NCBI GenBank assembly: GCA_946811185.2
Contig: OX328106.1
Span: forward strand, 48,744,311-48,808,310
Source of the DNA: Hippopus hippopus
Taxonomy: Eukaryota > Mollusca > Bivalvia > Cardiida > Cardiidae
Direction of reading: 5' to 3'
DNA length: 64,000 bases
Below are positions 9,640 through 21,130 of the stretch, piece by piece. The position numbers and the translations under genes were made by a program. The notes under the pieces were generated by a model. The model was not told the origin of the DNA. It worked only from the letters and a program-made list of their open reading frames with translations, and did no database searches. Numbering within the stretch: position 1 is the first letter of the stretch; each line of letters starts with the position of its first letter.

Positions 9640-9880
9640 TACTGCAAAATCCAAAGTTTTATTGACCCTGAAGAAGAAGGCTTTGTTTTTGAAAACAATG
9701 TGGGAAAAAGGAGGAAAAAGCTGGTAAAAGGAGAAAAACATTTCGAAAAAAAGGTGGGGCTTGAATTTTCTCCTTTTTCCACAGTATTTTCTACTCTTTT
9801 ATAGACAAATCTTATTATTTGGGCCAAATTTAATTTGTCGTCTGCAAATGCTTTGAATTTAGACAAGTCTAACGTCTTGT
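9640..9880. mobile_element. TTAA-type MITE, ancestral to the duplication
   Basis: Contains TTGACCCTGAAGAAGAAGGC, GTGGGAAAAAGGAGG, TTTTCTCCTTTTTCCAC, GGGCCAAATTTAATTTGTCG and AACGTCTTGTCGTC in family order. Equivalent to copy B 35239-35490. Confidence 0.75.
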
Positions 9881-10029
9881 CGTCATTTTAAGACCGGAAA
9901 TCCAGTCGGACTGCAAGCTAACTAAGGAATGTGGAAATATGAGACCAAGAAATATCAATACCGTAGGCCTACAATATTACAGTCTTGTTGTTTCTAGGTA
10001 TTTGCTTTTCAATCACGGTTGCTCAAATA

Positions 10030-10150
10030 ATGGCAATCGTCTTTGAAAGAATAGGAAACAATTGTGAAAAAAGGGGGGGAAATGCTGGTAACCAGCATTT
10101 TCTCCTCTTTCTACAATCTTTTGACGAGCTTGTTTTCTCCTGGATCGTTG
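10030..10150. mobile_element. TTAA-type MITE fragment
   Basis: GGTAACCAGCATTTTCTCCT hairpin core preceded by GTCTTTGAAAGAATAGGAAA and followed by TTTTCTCCTGGATCGTTGAT. Both TIRs are eroded. Confidence 0.6.
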
Positions 10151-10203
10151 ATTAAATAAAATCGGAGATATTAGTTTATGGAACATGGCTCCTGGATTGT
10201 TGA

Positions 10204-10477
10204 TTAGATATATGGCCTGCAACACGCGAAAAGGGGCATTCAGACATTTGCGTAAAGTGTCGTCTCGGATCAGCCTGCGCAATCCGCACAGGCTAATCCA
10301 AGACGGCACTTTCCGTTTTTATGTCATTTTCTGTTTTGTGCAAGTCTACTGTAGCACAAAATCTAATGTAGTCGTAAAGTGCTGTCTCGGATTAGCCTGC
10401 GCGGACTGCGCAGGCTGATCCGAGACGACACTTCACGCAAATGTCCGAATGGCCTTTTTCACGTATTGCAAGCCATT
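10204..10477. mobile_element. GGCCTGCAACACGC-type MITE
   Basis: Inverted ends are GGCCTGCAACACGCGAAAAG and CACGTATTGCAAGCC. Inside, a subterminal block (GTAAAGTGTCGTCTCGGATC) is repeated in inverted orientation, each next to a GCGCAGGCT palindrome. No coding capacity. Copy B lacks it. Confidence 0.85.
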
Positions 10478-10514
10478 ATTATGGCACAGGGTTAGAAGTA
10501 AATTCCATTTTTAT

Positions 10515-10660
10515 TGAATGGTGTTTCATTCCACTTTCAGTACTATTTCAGTCATATCACGGTGCCAGCTCACATATTCATTTATTTCCTGTACTAGTAC
10601 TAGGCTAGGGCGCTGAAGTGTCTTGTCCAAGGAAACTCTCACGAAAAACTCAGCCAAAAG
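10515..10660 (-). mobile_element. tRNA-type SINE remnant (minus), ancestral
   Basis: The reverse complement matches the body and tail of the SINE at 50191-50410: the CTAGCCTAGTACTAGTACAG region, GGCACCGTGATATGACTGAA and the tail before a polyadenine-poor end. The same copy lies at 35945-36100 in copy B. Confidence 0.75.
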
Positions 10661-10794
10661 CCTAGTCAACAGAATCCTATTTGTGACATAGACAAGGTCA
10701 AAACGTCGGTAATAAAAAGGCGACCAAGAAACCGTCAATATTGTTTTCTCTTTTTCTCTCTTATTCTTTCTAGGTATTTATTTGCCTATCTCTG

Positions 10795-10960
10795 ATGAGA
10801 AGAAAATGGAATTTGTCTTTGAAAAAGTAGAAATTATTGTGGTAAAAGGAGAAAATACTGGTTACTACCATTTTGTCATTTTCCAACAATGATTTTGAAT
10901 GCATCCTTTCTCAGGGTTGTTAGAAGTAGGAATTTGTTTGGTAAAGGGTTAAGATTTCAG
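10795..10960. mobile_element. TTAA-type MITE fragment, ancestral
   Basis: GTCTTTGAAAAAGTAGAAAT, GTGGTAAAAGGAGAAAATAC, a TTTCTCAGGGTTGTTAGAAG block and the terminal TGGTAAAGGGTTAA. It aligns with 36235-36400 in copy B. Confidence 0.7.
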
Positions 10961-11363
10961 AATAAAACATCTGGCCATTTGAAGTATCAAGGAAGTTTTA
11001 TTTAAAAAAAAAGGATAATCATAAGTTGTTTCGATTGAGGCAACATGTAGCCCTGTACATTACTTAGATCTATTTTTACAAATTTGCTATTAAAAACTGT
11101 AACAAATGGACAAATTGATAGAAATAGAAATGTATGCTTTCCCAATCTACTTCCAGTATCTTTTTTACAATGTAGACCAGGCTCCTACTGCATAATCTAC
11201 ACAATCCGACCTTGGCCTGCAAAATAATTTCCCTAAAAGCAAATAGATTATTATGATTTATACATATTTTCCATTTTAAGTGGCCAGGAAATTATTTACA
11301 GGGAAAACAGATTATTTCGATCTAAGTAACATAAAAGCAGTTGCAGCACCCTGCACAATAAGT

Positions 11364-11624
11364 GGCCTGCAACACGCAAAAAGGGGCATTCGGACATTTG
11401 CGTAAAGTGTCGTCTCGGATCAGCCTGCGCAGTCCGCGCAGGCTAATCCGAAACGACACTTTCCGTTTTTATGTAATTTTCTATTTTGTGCATGTCTACT
11501 GAAGGACAAAGTCCAATGTAGTCGTAAAGTGCCTTCTCGGATTAGCCTGTGCGGACTGCGCAGGCTGATCCGAGACGACACTTTATGCAAATGTCCGAAT
11601 GCCCCTTTTCGCGTGTTGCAGGCC
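11364..11624. mobile_element. GGCCTGCAACACGC-type MITE with AAGT duplication
   Basis: 261 bp from GGCCTGCAACACGCAAAAAG to CTTTTCGCGTGTTGCAGGCC. AAGT precedes the left end and AAGT follows the right end, a candidate 4-bp target duplication. Copy B reads through without it near 37190. Both subterminal palindromes (GCGCAGTCCGCGCAGGC and GTGCGGACTGCGCAGGC) are well kept. Confidence 0.88.
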
Positions 11625-12287
11625 AAGTTCATGTAAATGTAAGTTGATAACTCTGCGTTTGAAAAAACGGTAACGAATTGACACATTGTCAGATTTATTG
11701 GTGCTTTTTTTTTTTGCCTCCTTTTCTCGACTCATATCCAATCCTTTATTATACTGATAAGTCACTTTTCCTTTCATTTATCTATTAGAGACTCCTGATT
11801 GACAAATTAACCTTTTACCTTGACCTTTTACCTACAGGCACAATTCTTGCGTTTGACGCATTGTTTGTATGTGGTCAACAATACAGCCAAGTTAACATAA
11901 AATAAATTCATAATTAATAAAGTTACAGACGGGCACAAACACTACCCACCAAAAACACATTTTACCTTGCTGTGACCTTGACCTTAAACCTACGGACATG
12001 ACCATTGCAAATGACACACCATCTTAATGTGATTAACATGAGTGCAAAATTATTTTGAAATTAAAAATAAATCGTTAAAGTCAGAGAAAAGAAAATGCTG
12101 TTAAAATTAAAAAATGTGTAGAATGGTTCAGAATTTAGTAAACTGTGGAGGCATAGATAAATAATAGATATAAACGTTGTAATGGATAAATAACTCAATG
12201 GACTTGTCTTCACTGTAAAAACTGCTTTTGCCATAATGTTCTCAAAAGAGATCTTCTTGAACATAAAAAACAAGAACACCAATGCTC

Positions 12288-12500
12288 GACTGTGATCGCC
12301 TCTTCAGTTAAGATTAAAGTTGAAAATGTGGCATAAATCTGTCATAATGTTTTTAGAGTTACCTACTCTTCTTGCATCTCCAGTAATAACAGAGATATAC
12401 GAAATTGTTTTAGTTTTGGAATGACAACGAAGCAGAACATGAAGATGACAATAGGGCTACGACAATACCTCAATGTTTCTTCGAAAACAGCCGAGCTAAA
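12288..12500 (+). mobile_element. Dispersed CAAGA(A/G)CRCCA repeat, ends in GAGCTAA
   Basis: Begins CAAGAACACCAATGCTCGAC and ends TCGAAAACAGCCGAGCTAAA. Related copies are at 52335-52615 and nested at 57515-57870. It carries no open frame. Its start and end resemble those of the tandem-core elements, but it lacks the core array. Confidence 0.65.
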
Positions 12501-12630
12501 GCCATGGTCACATTTACGAGTATGTTCATGTGCATAGTTGTCCGTAGTTCATTTCAAACGTAGTCTGCAGTAGTGTTACTATGGTCAACTAGGATGAAGT
12601 ACTTTCAGAGTAGGTTCAAAATTGGCAATA

Positions 12631-13411
12631 GGAAGAAATAAACAAAGTCTATGTAGGTTCAACTACGTGTAAGCACGGTTAACTACATTCAACCGCGTTG
12701 GCTAGGGCTAACTAGGGTGTTACTACGTTTAACTACAATTAACTACGTTAAACTATGCATAAACTATGTTCTAAGTACGCACAACTACAGTAAATTAAGG
12801 TCAGCTGCGTTAAGCTAAGGTAAAACGTTTTGTTTGTGCCTGCTCAGTACAGGTAAGCTGCAGTCATTGTACTTTAGTAAGCTGTGGTCACACCTTACAT
12901 AGCTAACCGTAGTTCAACGTAGTAATGAACATAGTTTGAACTTATAATTTGCCCGTAGTAAGTACATAATCTTTGCATATGTTCAAAATTAGTTACAGTT
13001 AACTACGATGATGTGACCCTACGGTGACGGAGTTTGAACATACTTGACCTTAGTTAACAATAATTAACCCTACTTAACCGTAGTGTGTACTGTAGTTGGC
13101 CGTAGTTTTGGAAAAAAAATAAATCTTCCATGGCGGCATGGCTGAATAAGCGAACAGCAATTTCTGGCTCACCAACTTCCAAAAGGCACAACGACTGTAG
13201 CTTTCCCGTACTGAGCAGGTGCAGCTACAACGTTTTACCGTAGCTCAACGCAGTTCACACTAACTAACCATAGTTGCGCGTACTTAGGACGTAATTTACA
13301 CATAGTTACCCCTAGTAAGATGTAGTGATACCCTAGTTAACGCTAGCCACTTTGAATGTAGCTGACCGTACTTACACATAGTTCGACCTACTTAGACTTT
13401 CTATGTTTCCC
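12631..13411. mobile_element. Foldback-type element with ~230-bp inverted arms
   Basis: The left arm (12631-12869) and the reverse complement of the right arm (13188-13411) align end to end. Examples are ACAAAGTCTATGTAGG/AGAAAGTCTAAGTAGG, CTAAGTACGCACAACTA/CTAAGTACGCGCAACTA and CCTGCTCAGTAC at the inner ends. The arms and loop are made of degenerate TTAACTACG-like subrepeats, and similar subrepeats continue leftward to about 12510, so the left boundary is uncertain. Copy B has none of it. No open frame of note. Confidence 0.8.
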
Positions 13412-13469
13412 CACCACAACAGCTAACTTATTATGTGTTTCGTTGGCGTCAGTGCTGGCGTTAGACATT

Positions 13470-14075
13470 GCGACTGTAAGGGAAAAAGGCTTTTGAAACA
13501 AAGCTGGAAATGCAGAAAATGCTAGTTTGCAGTTTTTTCTTTCCTAAAATATTTTCTATCCATTAAAAAATACAATATTCTAAAGCACATCAATTTTTTC
13601 ATCTGCAAATGCTTTCAGTGCAGTCAAAATTTTTGTCATCTGATAAAAAGTTTACAAAACTTTCCCGAGTTTTAACAACCCTAAGAAAGAGGGCTGTTGA
13701 AAACATTGTTTGAAAGGGAAGAAAAGATGGTAACCAGTATTTTCTCCTTTTTCAACAATGTTTTTACTATTCACAGCTAAATCTTATAATTCTATCTACA
13801 TTTAAATTATCTTCTGCAAATGCCTTCAATTTGAACGTCTCCAAGTTTTTATCATTTAATAAAGAGTTACAGGAGGTGATTATGGCTGAAGTAGGTCTTT
13901 AACCCCTTTAGCACACAGTCCTGAGTTAAAAAACGCTGAGCAGCTAGGCTTTTTGAAACAAGAAGAAAGAGGAGAACATGCTGGTAACCAGCCTTTCCCC
14001 TTTTCCGACAATATATTCTGTCCTATCGTAGAATTTCAATTCATTTACATCAATTTTGAATTTGTCTTCTGCAGA
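13470..14075. mobile_element. Cluster of three TTAA-type MITE copies
   Basis: Three partial copies in series (about 13470-13655, 13668-13872 and 13905-14075). Each has a GAAGA or AAGAAAGAGG arm, a GGTAACCAG hairpin core and a TCTTCTGCAAATGC-type right half. The middle one matches the copy B fragment truncated by the gypsy element at 52963. Confidence 0.7.
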
Positions 14076-14639
14076 TGTTTTGAATTCAGAAGGGGAAAAA
14101 AAGTTCATTTCGGAAAGGGATAAGGGTCATTCATATTTTGCACATGTCAATCGAAACAGGTCCACCAGGTTCTTTTCTTGCCCACATGATCACAACGTCA
14201 TCTGTATCGTGACATCCAAACAGCTTTTCTGGTCAGTCTCATTAATTCTACGGTCTTTTTTAGAACCTAATTTTAAAGTACCCAATTTCTTTTCAGTATT
14301 TTCAAGACCTTTTGGTTGTTTATACTTCTTCGCTTTTATCCAGTGCTTGATCCAATCTAAAAATGAACAGGGCTACATCATTCTTAATCATTCCGATGGC
14401 GGCTGTAGCAGTCAGGTAATGCGATGGGTAGTTATCACAGTGTGCACCAAAATTCAGGAACCTCCGACCGCTTACTTCTGTCACTTTTTCAGGTTTAACG
14501 ACAGCTCTGAAAACAATAAATGAACCTTGGCCTTTGATAGTTTAACTCTTTACCAATGTCAAAATCTTAGACTAGCAAAAAAAAAAAAAAAAGCAGAAGA
14601 CATCCACTGTCTCTCTCTGTCACCTTAATTGGTTATTTC
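14076..14639. other. Unassigned stretch
   Basis: No recognisable gene. A 155-codon open frame (14056-14523, non-ATG start) crosses the MITE boundary, has no motif I recognise and no splice context, and is probably chance. An A run lies at 14577-14592. Confidence 0.6.
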
Positions 14640-14762
14640 TGGTAGAAGACATCGTTAAAAGGAAAAAAATACTGTTTGGCATCATTATAGCATTTTCTCC
14701 TTCTCTCACACTGTTTTCAAAAGTTGTAAAAATGTGGCATTTACTGAAGGGTAAATGCAACT
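14640..14762. mobile_element. TTAA-type MITE fragment
   Basis: AAGGAAAAAAATAC and TTTTCTCCTTCTCTCACACT flank a shortened core, followed by TTTTCAAAAG and TGAAGGGTAAA. Confidence 0.55.
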
Positions 14763-14765
14763 AAA

Positions 14766-15900
14766 ACAAGATGGCCATTATGGCTCTGTATCGCTCCAAT
14801 GGCTAATAAGTATAAACCACACAGTTCTATGCCAAACTGAATGTATGATTAATGGAGTCGGACCAATTTTAATCCCTGGGCTATAATATGAACTATCTTG
14901 GTAGAGGCCCACAAGATAAAGTTACATGAAAAATTTAGTAGCCCTATGCCCTTTGGTTAGGAATGAGATTATATTTAAAGTTTTCACTCTATAAGCCAAT
15001 TTAAAACCCAGGCAGGGCCAAATTTGACCCCAGGGCTATAATTTGAAGAATGTTTCTACAGGTCCATAAGATGCAGCTACGTGCCAAATTTTGTAACACT
15101 AGGCCTCGGGTTTAAAACCAGATTTTTTTAGAATTTTTCATTATATAAGCCCATGTAAAACTTGTGAACCACGGGACAGGGTCAATTTTGACCCCAGGGC
15201 TATAATCTAAAGATTTTTGTACAAGTTTATCAGACGAAGCTATATGCCAAATTTGGTAGCCATAAGCCTTATGGTTTAGAACCAGATAATTTTTAAAACT
15301 TAGAATATATAAGCCCATGTGAAACTTATGAACCACAGGCGGGGCCAATTTTGACCCGAGGGCTATGATTTGAAGAAAGTTGGTAGAGGTCTATTTAATG
15401 AAGCTACATGCCAAATTTGGTAGCCATAAGCCTTATGGTTTAGAACCAGATAATTTTTAAAACTTTGCACACATAAGCCCATGTGAAACTTATGAACCAC
15501 AGAGTCGATGTGTATTGACCCCATGGCTATAATTTGAAGAAACTTGGTAGAGGTTCATTAGATGAAGCTACGTGCAAAATTTGGCAACCCAAGGCCTTAT
15601 GGTCTCAGACAAGAAGATTTTCAATATTTTTCAGTTTTGTTGCAGTGGTAACCAGGGCTTTTTTACATGAATCAAATTTTTCAAAAATTTCTAAAGAAAA
15701 GCATGGCAAGATCATTTCTTTGAAGTTTGGTCAAAATTGGGTTGGTAGCTTTCGAGAAGAAGTATGAAATAGAAGTTAACGCACGGATGCACAGACACAC
15801 GAATCCACGCACATAAGACAAAGGCTCACGACATAAGGCACACACATAAGACAAAGGGTCACGACATAAGTCCGCTGGCCGTCGGCCGGTGGAGCTAAAA
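14766..15900 (+). mobile_element. Tandem-core Helitron-like element, family 2
   Basis: The head is AACAAGATGGCCATTATGGC. It is followed by about five ~165-bp units marked by TTGACCCCAGGGCTATAAT, the motif ATGAAGCTACATGCCAAAT and TATAAGCCCATGTGAAACTT. A tail with GACATAAG repeats then leads to CTGGCCGTCGGCCGGTGGAG and CTAA. The GC hairpin just before CTAA fits a Helitron 3' end. Open frames on either strand are by-products of the tandem units. Confidence 0.75.
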
Positions 15901-16199
15901 GCTATTGACCCATGTCAGCCTGCGCAGGCTGACCAGGTTCAAAACCTTATACTATTGGTAAATTTTCTACATGTGAAAGGACCATCAGTTAAAGTGAATA
16001 AAGAAATGAAGATTCGTCCATGAATCCTTCAAGTACTGTTACTCTAATTCTCGAATAAGTGGGTTTTTCTATAGTGGGCGCTTTTGTACAAATTCTGACA
16101 AATAACCTCCAAAGGCCGGAATTGAACCAAGGACCTCTAGATCTTGCTCTATAGCAAGGCAGTATAAATGTCTCCTTATACAAACACAAGCTAAACACT
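15900..16199. other. Unassigned stretch with a MITE palindrome fragment
   Basis: At 15900-15970 a fragment of the TGAGCC-type MITE core is visible (GTCAGCCTGCGCAGGCTGAC). The remainder contains no recognisable gene; 16120-16160 resembles a degraded tRNA-SINE head on the minus strand. Confidence 0.5.
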
Positions 16200-17395
16200 G
16201 ATATCTATCTGTTGGATAGACCAGCATACTACAGGTACATAAGGTTTTTCAAAGATCTGATCTGGTGACCTAGTTCTTAAACCGATGTGACCTATTTTTA
16301 AACTCTTTCGAAATAAGATCGAGACAGTTACTCTTATCAACCATAATGAGTATTGGACTGAAAATGTAGCACTGAGTGCTACAAGGTTTTGTCTAGGATT
16401 TGACCTTGTGACCTAGCTTTGACTTGATGTTGTTCCTGCACAAGATATCTACAACGCAAATATTTTGACCAATTCTGATAGATTTTGGACTGAAAATATG
16501 GTTATTAGAGTGTACAAAAGGTTCTGTTTTTAAATTTAACTTGGTGACCTACTTTTCAATCCAAGAAAAACCCATTTGTTATATTATCAAGACCGACATT
16601 CTTACAAAGTTTCATGAGTATTGGGCCGGAAATGTGGCCTCTAGAGTGTATACAGGTTTTTCAAAGATTTGTCCCATTGATCTTGTTTTTGACCTGACGT
16701 GACAGATCTTGCATCTAGTTTGATATATCATCAAATTAACATACTGACCAGTTTTTATGTACATGTGACAGAAAATATTGCTTCTATACAAAAGTTTTTT
16801 TAAACATCTTGCAACCAGTTTGATCTATCATCAAGACATACATGTATATTCTGACTAACTTTCATGTGTATCGAACAGAAATATGTCCTCTAGAGTGTAC
16901 AAAAGCTTTTTCAAAGATGCCACCAAATCTTTTGACCTGACATGACTTATTTTCATACTCGTCTGAAGTATTGTTAATGCAAGCATTCTTACCAACATGA
17001 GTATTGGACTGAAAACATGGCCCTCAGAGTGTATACAGGATATTAAAAAGATTCGACCTTGTGACCAAGTTTTAGACCAGATGTCTCCCATTTTCAAGCC
17101 TGTTTGAGATATCGTCAAGATAATCACTCTGACCAACTTTCATTAGTACTGGGCCGAAAATGTTGTCTCTACCCTGTACACAGCGTTTTCAAAGATTAAA
17201 ACTGAAGAACAAGTTTTTAATCTGACGTAAACCATTTTCTACCTGGTTTGAGATATCATCAAGACAAACATTCTGACCAAGGTTCTTGAGCATTGGACAG
17301 AAAACGTGGCCTCTAGAGTGTACGCAGGTTTTTAAAAGATGACCCAATGACCTAGTTTTTGACCCAAAGTAAACATCATGACCGATTCTTATGAA

Positions 17396-18838
17396 CTGAC
17401 CTTTCTGCCGATTTTGATTGACAGGTCAAATCAGCCAATCAAAACGCAGTATAGCGCGTCATGTAAACAAAAAAGTTGGACACAATGACTGTAATTTATG
17501 TAATTTATTTATTTATTTATTTTTTTATGTTTAAGCTAAAGAAGATTGGAATATAGAATAATTATTTCAAAATGGTTTAAAGTTGCAGATAAGAATCATG
17601 TGGTAAGATCATTGTTACATTATTTACCCTGAAAGGAAAACTAAATTTATCCATTCCAAAAACCTAGATCTACGAAAATGTCGTCGATAGATTTAACCAG
17701 GATTTCGAAAAACCAGGCACTCAACCAACCAACAGAAAAGCAGGTTTTTTTAATCTTTCGCGAAAGAACGAGCGATTATGCCAAAGTATATTGTTAACCT
17801 GCCTTAATTGAAATCTAAATGAACGAACACCTTTTAAATGCAAAACCACCAATCGTAAGCAGTTGTAACCAACAACAGGAAGAAGTATATTTTATTGACA
17901 GCAACTCGTCATCCTGTTTCATAAATAAGTTTGCGTTACGAACTTAATCCCATGGATCTTGTTGTAATACTCTAGAAAGCGTTTATATTTAAAATATATT
18001 GATTTTTATTCCTGGTTCATTAGAACGATTAAGTGTGACTGTTAATGGCACTTTCGTCTTGTTTGAACGATTGTTTGTTTTCCCCACGATCGTCGCATGA
18101 TCGATAACTGCACGTCCATTTTATATCAGTATATAGAAAGTTAAAAGTTAAAAGTTTTTTCAACATACACCTGTTAAAAATACGGCAAACCACTTAATTG
18201 ATCACTTACAATAAAACTGATCGATTTTTACTTAAACAGGTATTAGAAGTGTTTATTAACTCTTTACCAGACAACAAATTAAACGTTGCTCCAGTGATGA
18301 GATTAATCTTTGAAAGGGTAGAAAACACCCAAGGAAAAAGAGAAAGGTTTTCAAAAGTCTCCTTCGTTATTAAAGAACGGGATTTTGTGGTAAAGGGTTA
18401 AATCGTGAATCCTTTCCTTATTTTGTTTACAGTCAAATGACATGTTATATACAGACGAAATGTCTCAAAAACTTATGCCCTTATTGATAATTGTAGATGT
18501 TGCCGACAGTAAGCTACTCACAATGTATTTTTATTTGAAATGCTGTGACCGAACATGGAATTACGAACATATTTGCGCTATTTTTACTCCTCAAATTCTC
18601 AAAAATGTGGCATTATTTAAAGTTTTTTTTTTGTTACGTTGCTGTATTAGTTCGAATAGATGAGAAGGTTGTGAAAAAAGTTGTGGTGATTAACTTAGAG
18701 TGAAATATCAGCTAGAATAAAACTGAAATAAACACTCTTTCTCTTTGTATTCGACGCCATTTTCTGGTTTATATGTAGGGCGTAGCAGCCGAAATACCGC
18801 GTTACTAAGGTGGGCGTGCCAAACTCGCGTTTACAGAT
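17396..18838. mobile_element. ~1.4-kb insertion within the family 1 array
   Basis: The left edge is TGACCTTTCTGCCGATTTTG and the right edge GCGTTTACAGATAGGTCA. A reverse-oriented relative of the left edge occurs at 60176-60275, again touching a family 1 unit. No open frame worth calling. Internally it holds a TTAA-type MITE (18250-18405) and AT-rich sequence. The element class is unknown. Confidence 0.5.
18250..18405. mobile_element. TTAA-type MITE, short copy
   Basis: TTAACTCTTTACCAGACAAC on the left and GGTAAAGGGTTAA on the right form a matched TIR pair around an internally deleted body. Confidence 0.75.
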
Positions 18839-19379
18839 AGGTCAATTTTGGATTGAAATTTTGCCTTTAGAGCGAACTCAAGGTTTTACAAAAATTTGAC
18901 TTGGTTTACCTAGCTTTTGATCCAATGTTACTTGTTTTCAAACTCATCTGAGATATCACCAAGACAAGAATTCTGAGTAACTGAATGAATATTGTACATA
19001 AATATGGCGTGTAATGTGCACACAAAGTGTTTCAAAGATTTGACCCTATTACCTACTTTTTGACCGAACAATCAATTTTAAACACTCGTAGGTATAATCA
19101 AGACAAACATTCTAACCACGTTTCATGGAATCAAAATAAAAAATGTAGCCTCTAGAGCATACACAAGGTAAAAGTTGACGACAGATAACAGATGACGGAG
19201 GAAGCGCGATCACAAAAACTCACCTTGAGAACTTTTTGCTCGGATGAACTAAAAATGCTGGTAACTGGGATTTTCACCTTTTCGTACCAATTTGTAAAAA
19301 GCCGCCCTTCTTGGAATTGTAATGTTAAAGGGTATACTGTTTACCAATCAATAAAACCTCAGACTAGTCAGACATGAAA

Positions 19380-19535
19380 GCATGTGCCCAACACAAATTA
19401 AATGTGGTTAATATGATAAGATTTGACCTTGACGGGGTAGAAAATATTGTGGGAAAAGGAGAAAACGCTGATATCAACCATTTTCTATAATGTTTCCCCA
19501 AGCTTCCTTGGGATTGCTTGGTAAAAGGTTAACAA
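19380..19535. mobile_element. TTAA-type MITE, right half
   Basis: AAGCATGTGCCCAACACAAATT, GACGGGGTAGAAAATATTGTG, GGGAAAAGGAGAAAACGCTG, then a shortened end TTGGTAAAAGGTTAA. Confidence 0.65.
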
Positions 19536-19865
19536 AGATGTCTGTTTTGGCCTAATTTACTCGTAACTTCCTGGCGACAACTATTCTACCTCTTTCAGTC
19601 GGCTTCCTACAGAGACATTTTGTCAAAAGTAATCAAAGTGCTGTCAGCACTGCAATCGGTCGACACTGAATAACCACACTGTTTTGAAAATCACAAATCC
19701 AATGGTAGTTGTTCGAACTACGTATGGCAGTAAGAAACTCATGTTATATTGCTTTTTATACTGGATTAGAACCTTGAAAATGGATTAAGAAATCCATTCT
19801 TATTCTTGCAAAGTACTATGTGGAAATTATCTTAATTGTGTAATAAATTGGTTGACTGATTGGTT
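19536..19865. other. Unassigned stretch
   Basis: AT-rich sequence; no gene, RNA or repeat recognised. Confidence 0.6.
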
Positions 19866-20040
19866 GATTTGTGTTTTTGGCGCTTTCAACATTATTTCAG
19901 TCATATCGCGGCAACAGCCTACTTTTTCATGTATGTCGTGGATTTCACTAGCACTAGGCAATGGCTCTGAGGTGTCTTACCCGTTGACACTCCCACATAA
20001 AATACAGGTTTCGACTACATCATACAGCTGAGTCACATAG
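19866..20040 (-). mobile_element. tRNA-type SINE remnant (minus)
   Basis: GGCGCTTTCAACATTATTTC, AGTCATATCGCGGCAACAGC and CTCTGAGGTGTCTTACCC are the reverse complement of the SINE tail and body seen at 50191-50410. The tRNA head is missing. Confidence 0.7.
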
Positions 20041-20177
20041 GAACCACCCCCTTTTGTTAACTTGCCTGTCTTTTACAAATTAACTTGTAGTTTAATGTAT
20101 ATTGTTGCCAGCCGTCAGCAGTAGAACGAATATGGGACAATTCTAATCAGCAATACCTATTATCAAGCTTTAGACAA

Positions 20178-20191
20178 AACACACACACACA

Positions 20192-20231
<40 letters not shown>

Positions 20232-20270
20232 CACACGCACGCACACACGCACACACACACACGCACTTTA
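20178..20270. repeat. CA / CGCA microsatellite
   Basis: ACAC and CGCACGCA units alternate over about 90 bp, with an interior CGCA run and CA-rich edges. An alternating purine-pyrimidine tract of this kind can adopt Z-DNA. Confidence 0.95.
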
Positions 20271-21130
20271 ATATTCTTTATTGTAACTTTAGCAAATTAG
20301 GTAACTTTAATTCTAGTTTTGAGTATTTATCTAGATAAACTCTCTTACGTAATCTTTTTGGCTGGGTAAATCATCCTGGACCAAATCGCCCAGGCCAAAA
20401 CACCTGCTTGCCAAGTTTTCCTACCGTAGTTCTAAAGAATGTAGCCAATAACTATGCAATCCTGAACTCTTCAACTCTTCAACAAACAAAGAAATTTTAT
20501 ACTTGTCAAAATCGAAAGCATCCTACATGAACATTCAATTATGATCTAAGATGTCTACGTGTTAAATATTGACCTGCATTGCTCTCAACGGAAAGTCTGA
20601 TCTTCATCTTTTATTGTCTGCAAAAGCAACTTTTCTTGACCTTGGCCAATATAGGTCATGTATTTGATTCAGTCTTATAAGCGAGGAGCACAGCTACAGT
20701 ATAACCTTGTGCTCTTTATCTGAAAAAACACGACCTTATTGAAAGGATGAGAATCAACTAATATGAAGTATCTGATGAAACATACATGTTGTTGAGAGTT
20801 TTACCCTAAGACCCTGAATTAATGAAATGGACATGTCAAGCTTGGAAACGCAGTTTAATTATTGCAGGGCCATTGCTTTCTTGACCAGAATATCTCTAGC
20901 AGGCAGGACAGATCCATGATCTGACTACATGTTCTGTACAGTCTGGTCTGAATCTGCACTCTCCGCAAAGGCAACATAAATGATGCTTAGTCCTCTAAGG
21001 AAAATACCTTAGAAAAAATTATTGCTTCAAAACTTTTCCCTGGTCCGTTGATTCAGACATGGAGAATTATGATGTCTTAAGTAAGCGTATTTATGTTACA
21101 GTTTCAGGTTTCTTCCCCGATTAAAAAGCT
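20271..21130. other. Unassigned stretch
   Basis: No coding region, RNA gene or clear repeat boundary recognised. Scattered short phrases (for example TTCTTGACCAGAATATCTC) suggest old repeat debris. Confidence 0.55.

Larger units (their letters stand above)
1..14070 (+). repeat. Segmental duplication, copy A
   Basis: This stretch aligns collinearly, in the same orientation, with about 25165-52965. Matching landmarks (A/B): SINE remnant 418-600/25487-25690; flank 1620-1750/26790-26930; tandem tract 1955-2705/28035-28695; TLR 2728-5469/28718-31458; 3' flank 5860-6260/31595-32010; 7000-7250/32490-32710; 10520-10960/35945-36400; 11090-11360/36900-37195; 11630-11810/37200-37370; 11830-12195/38200-38570; 13410-13870/52720-52960. 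The left end lies outside the window. The landmarks are seen directly; a single duplication event is inferred. Confidence 0.9.
16200..19215 (+). mobile_element. Tandem-core Helitron-like element, family 1, interrupted
   Basis: Around eight ~145-bp units (GAGTATTGGACTGAAAATG, CCTCTAGAGTGTAC, TTTTTCAAAGATTTG) from 16200 to 17395. A break follows, and units resume at 18838-19160. The tail GATCACAAAAACTCACCTTGAG, a T-rich hairpin loop and GAACTAA close it near 19255. The interruption is listed separately. Confidence 0.75.

Noticed and set aside
14056..14523. A 155-codon plus-strand open frame
   Set aside because: Non-ATG start inside a MITE end, no recognised domain, and no counterpart in copy B.
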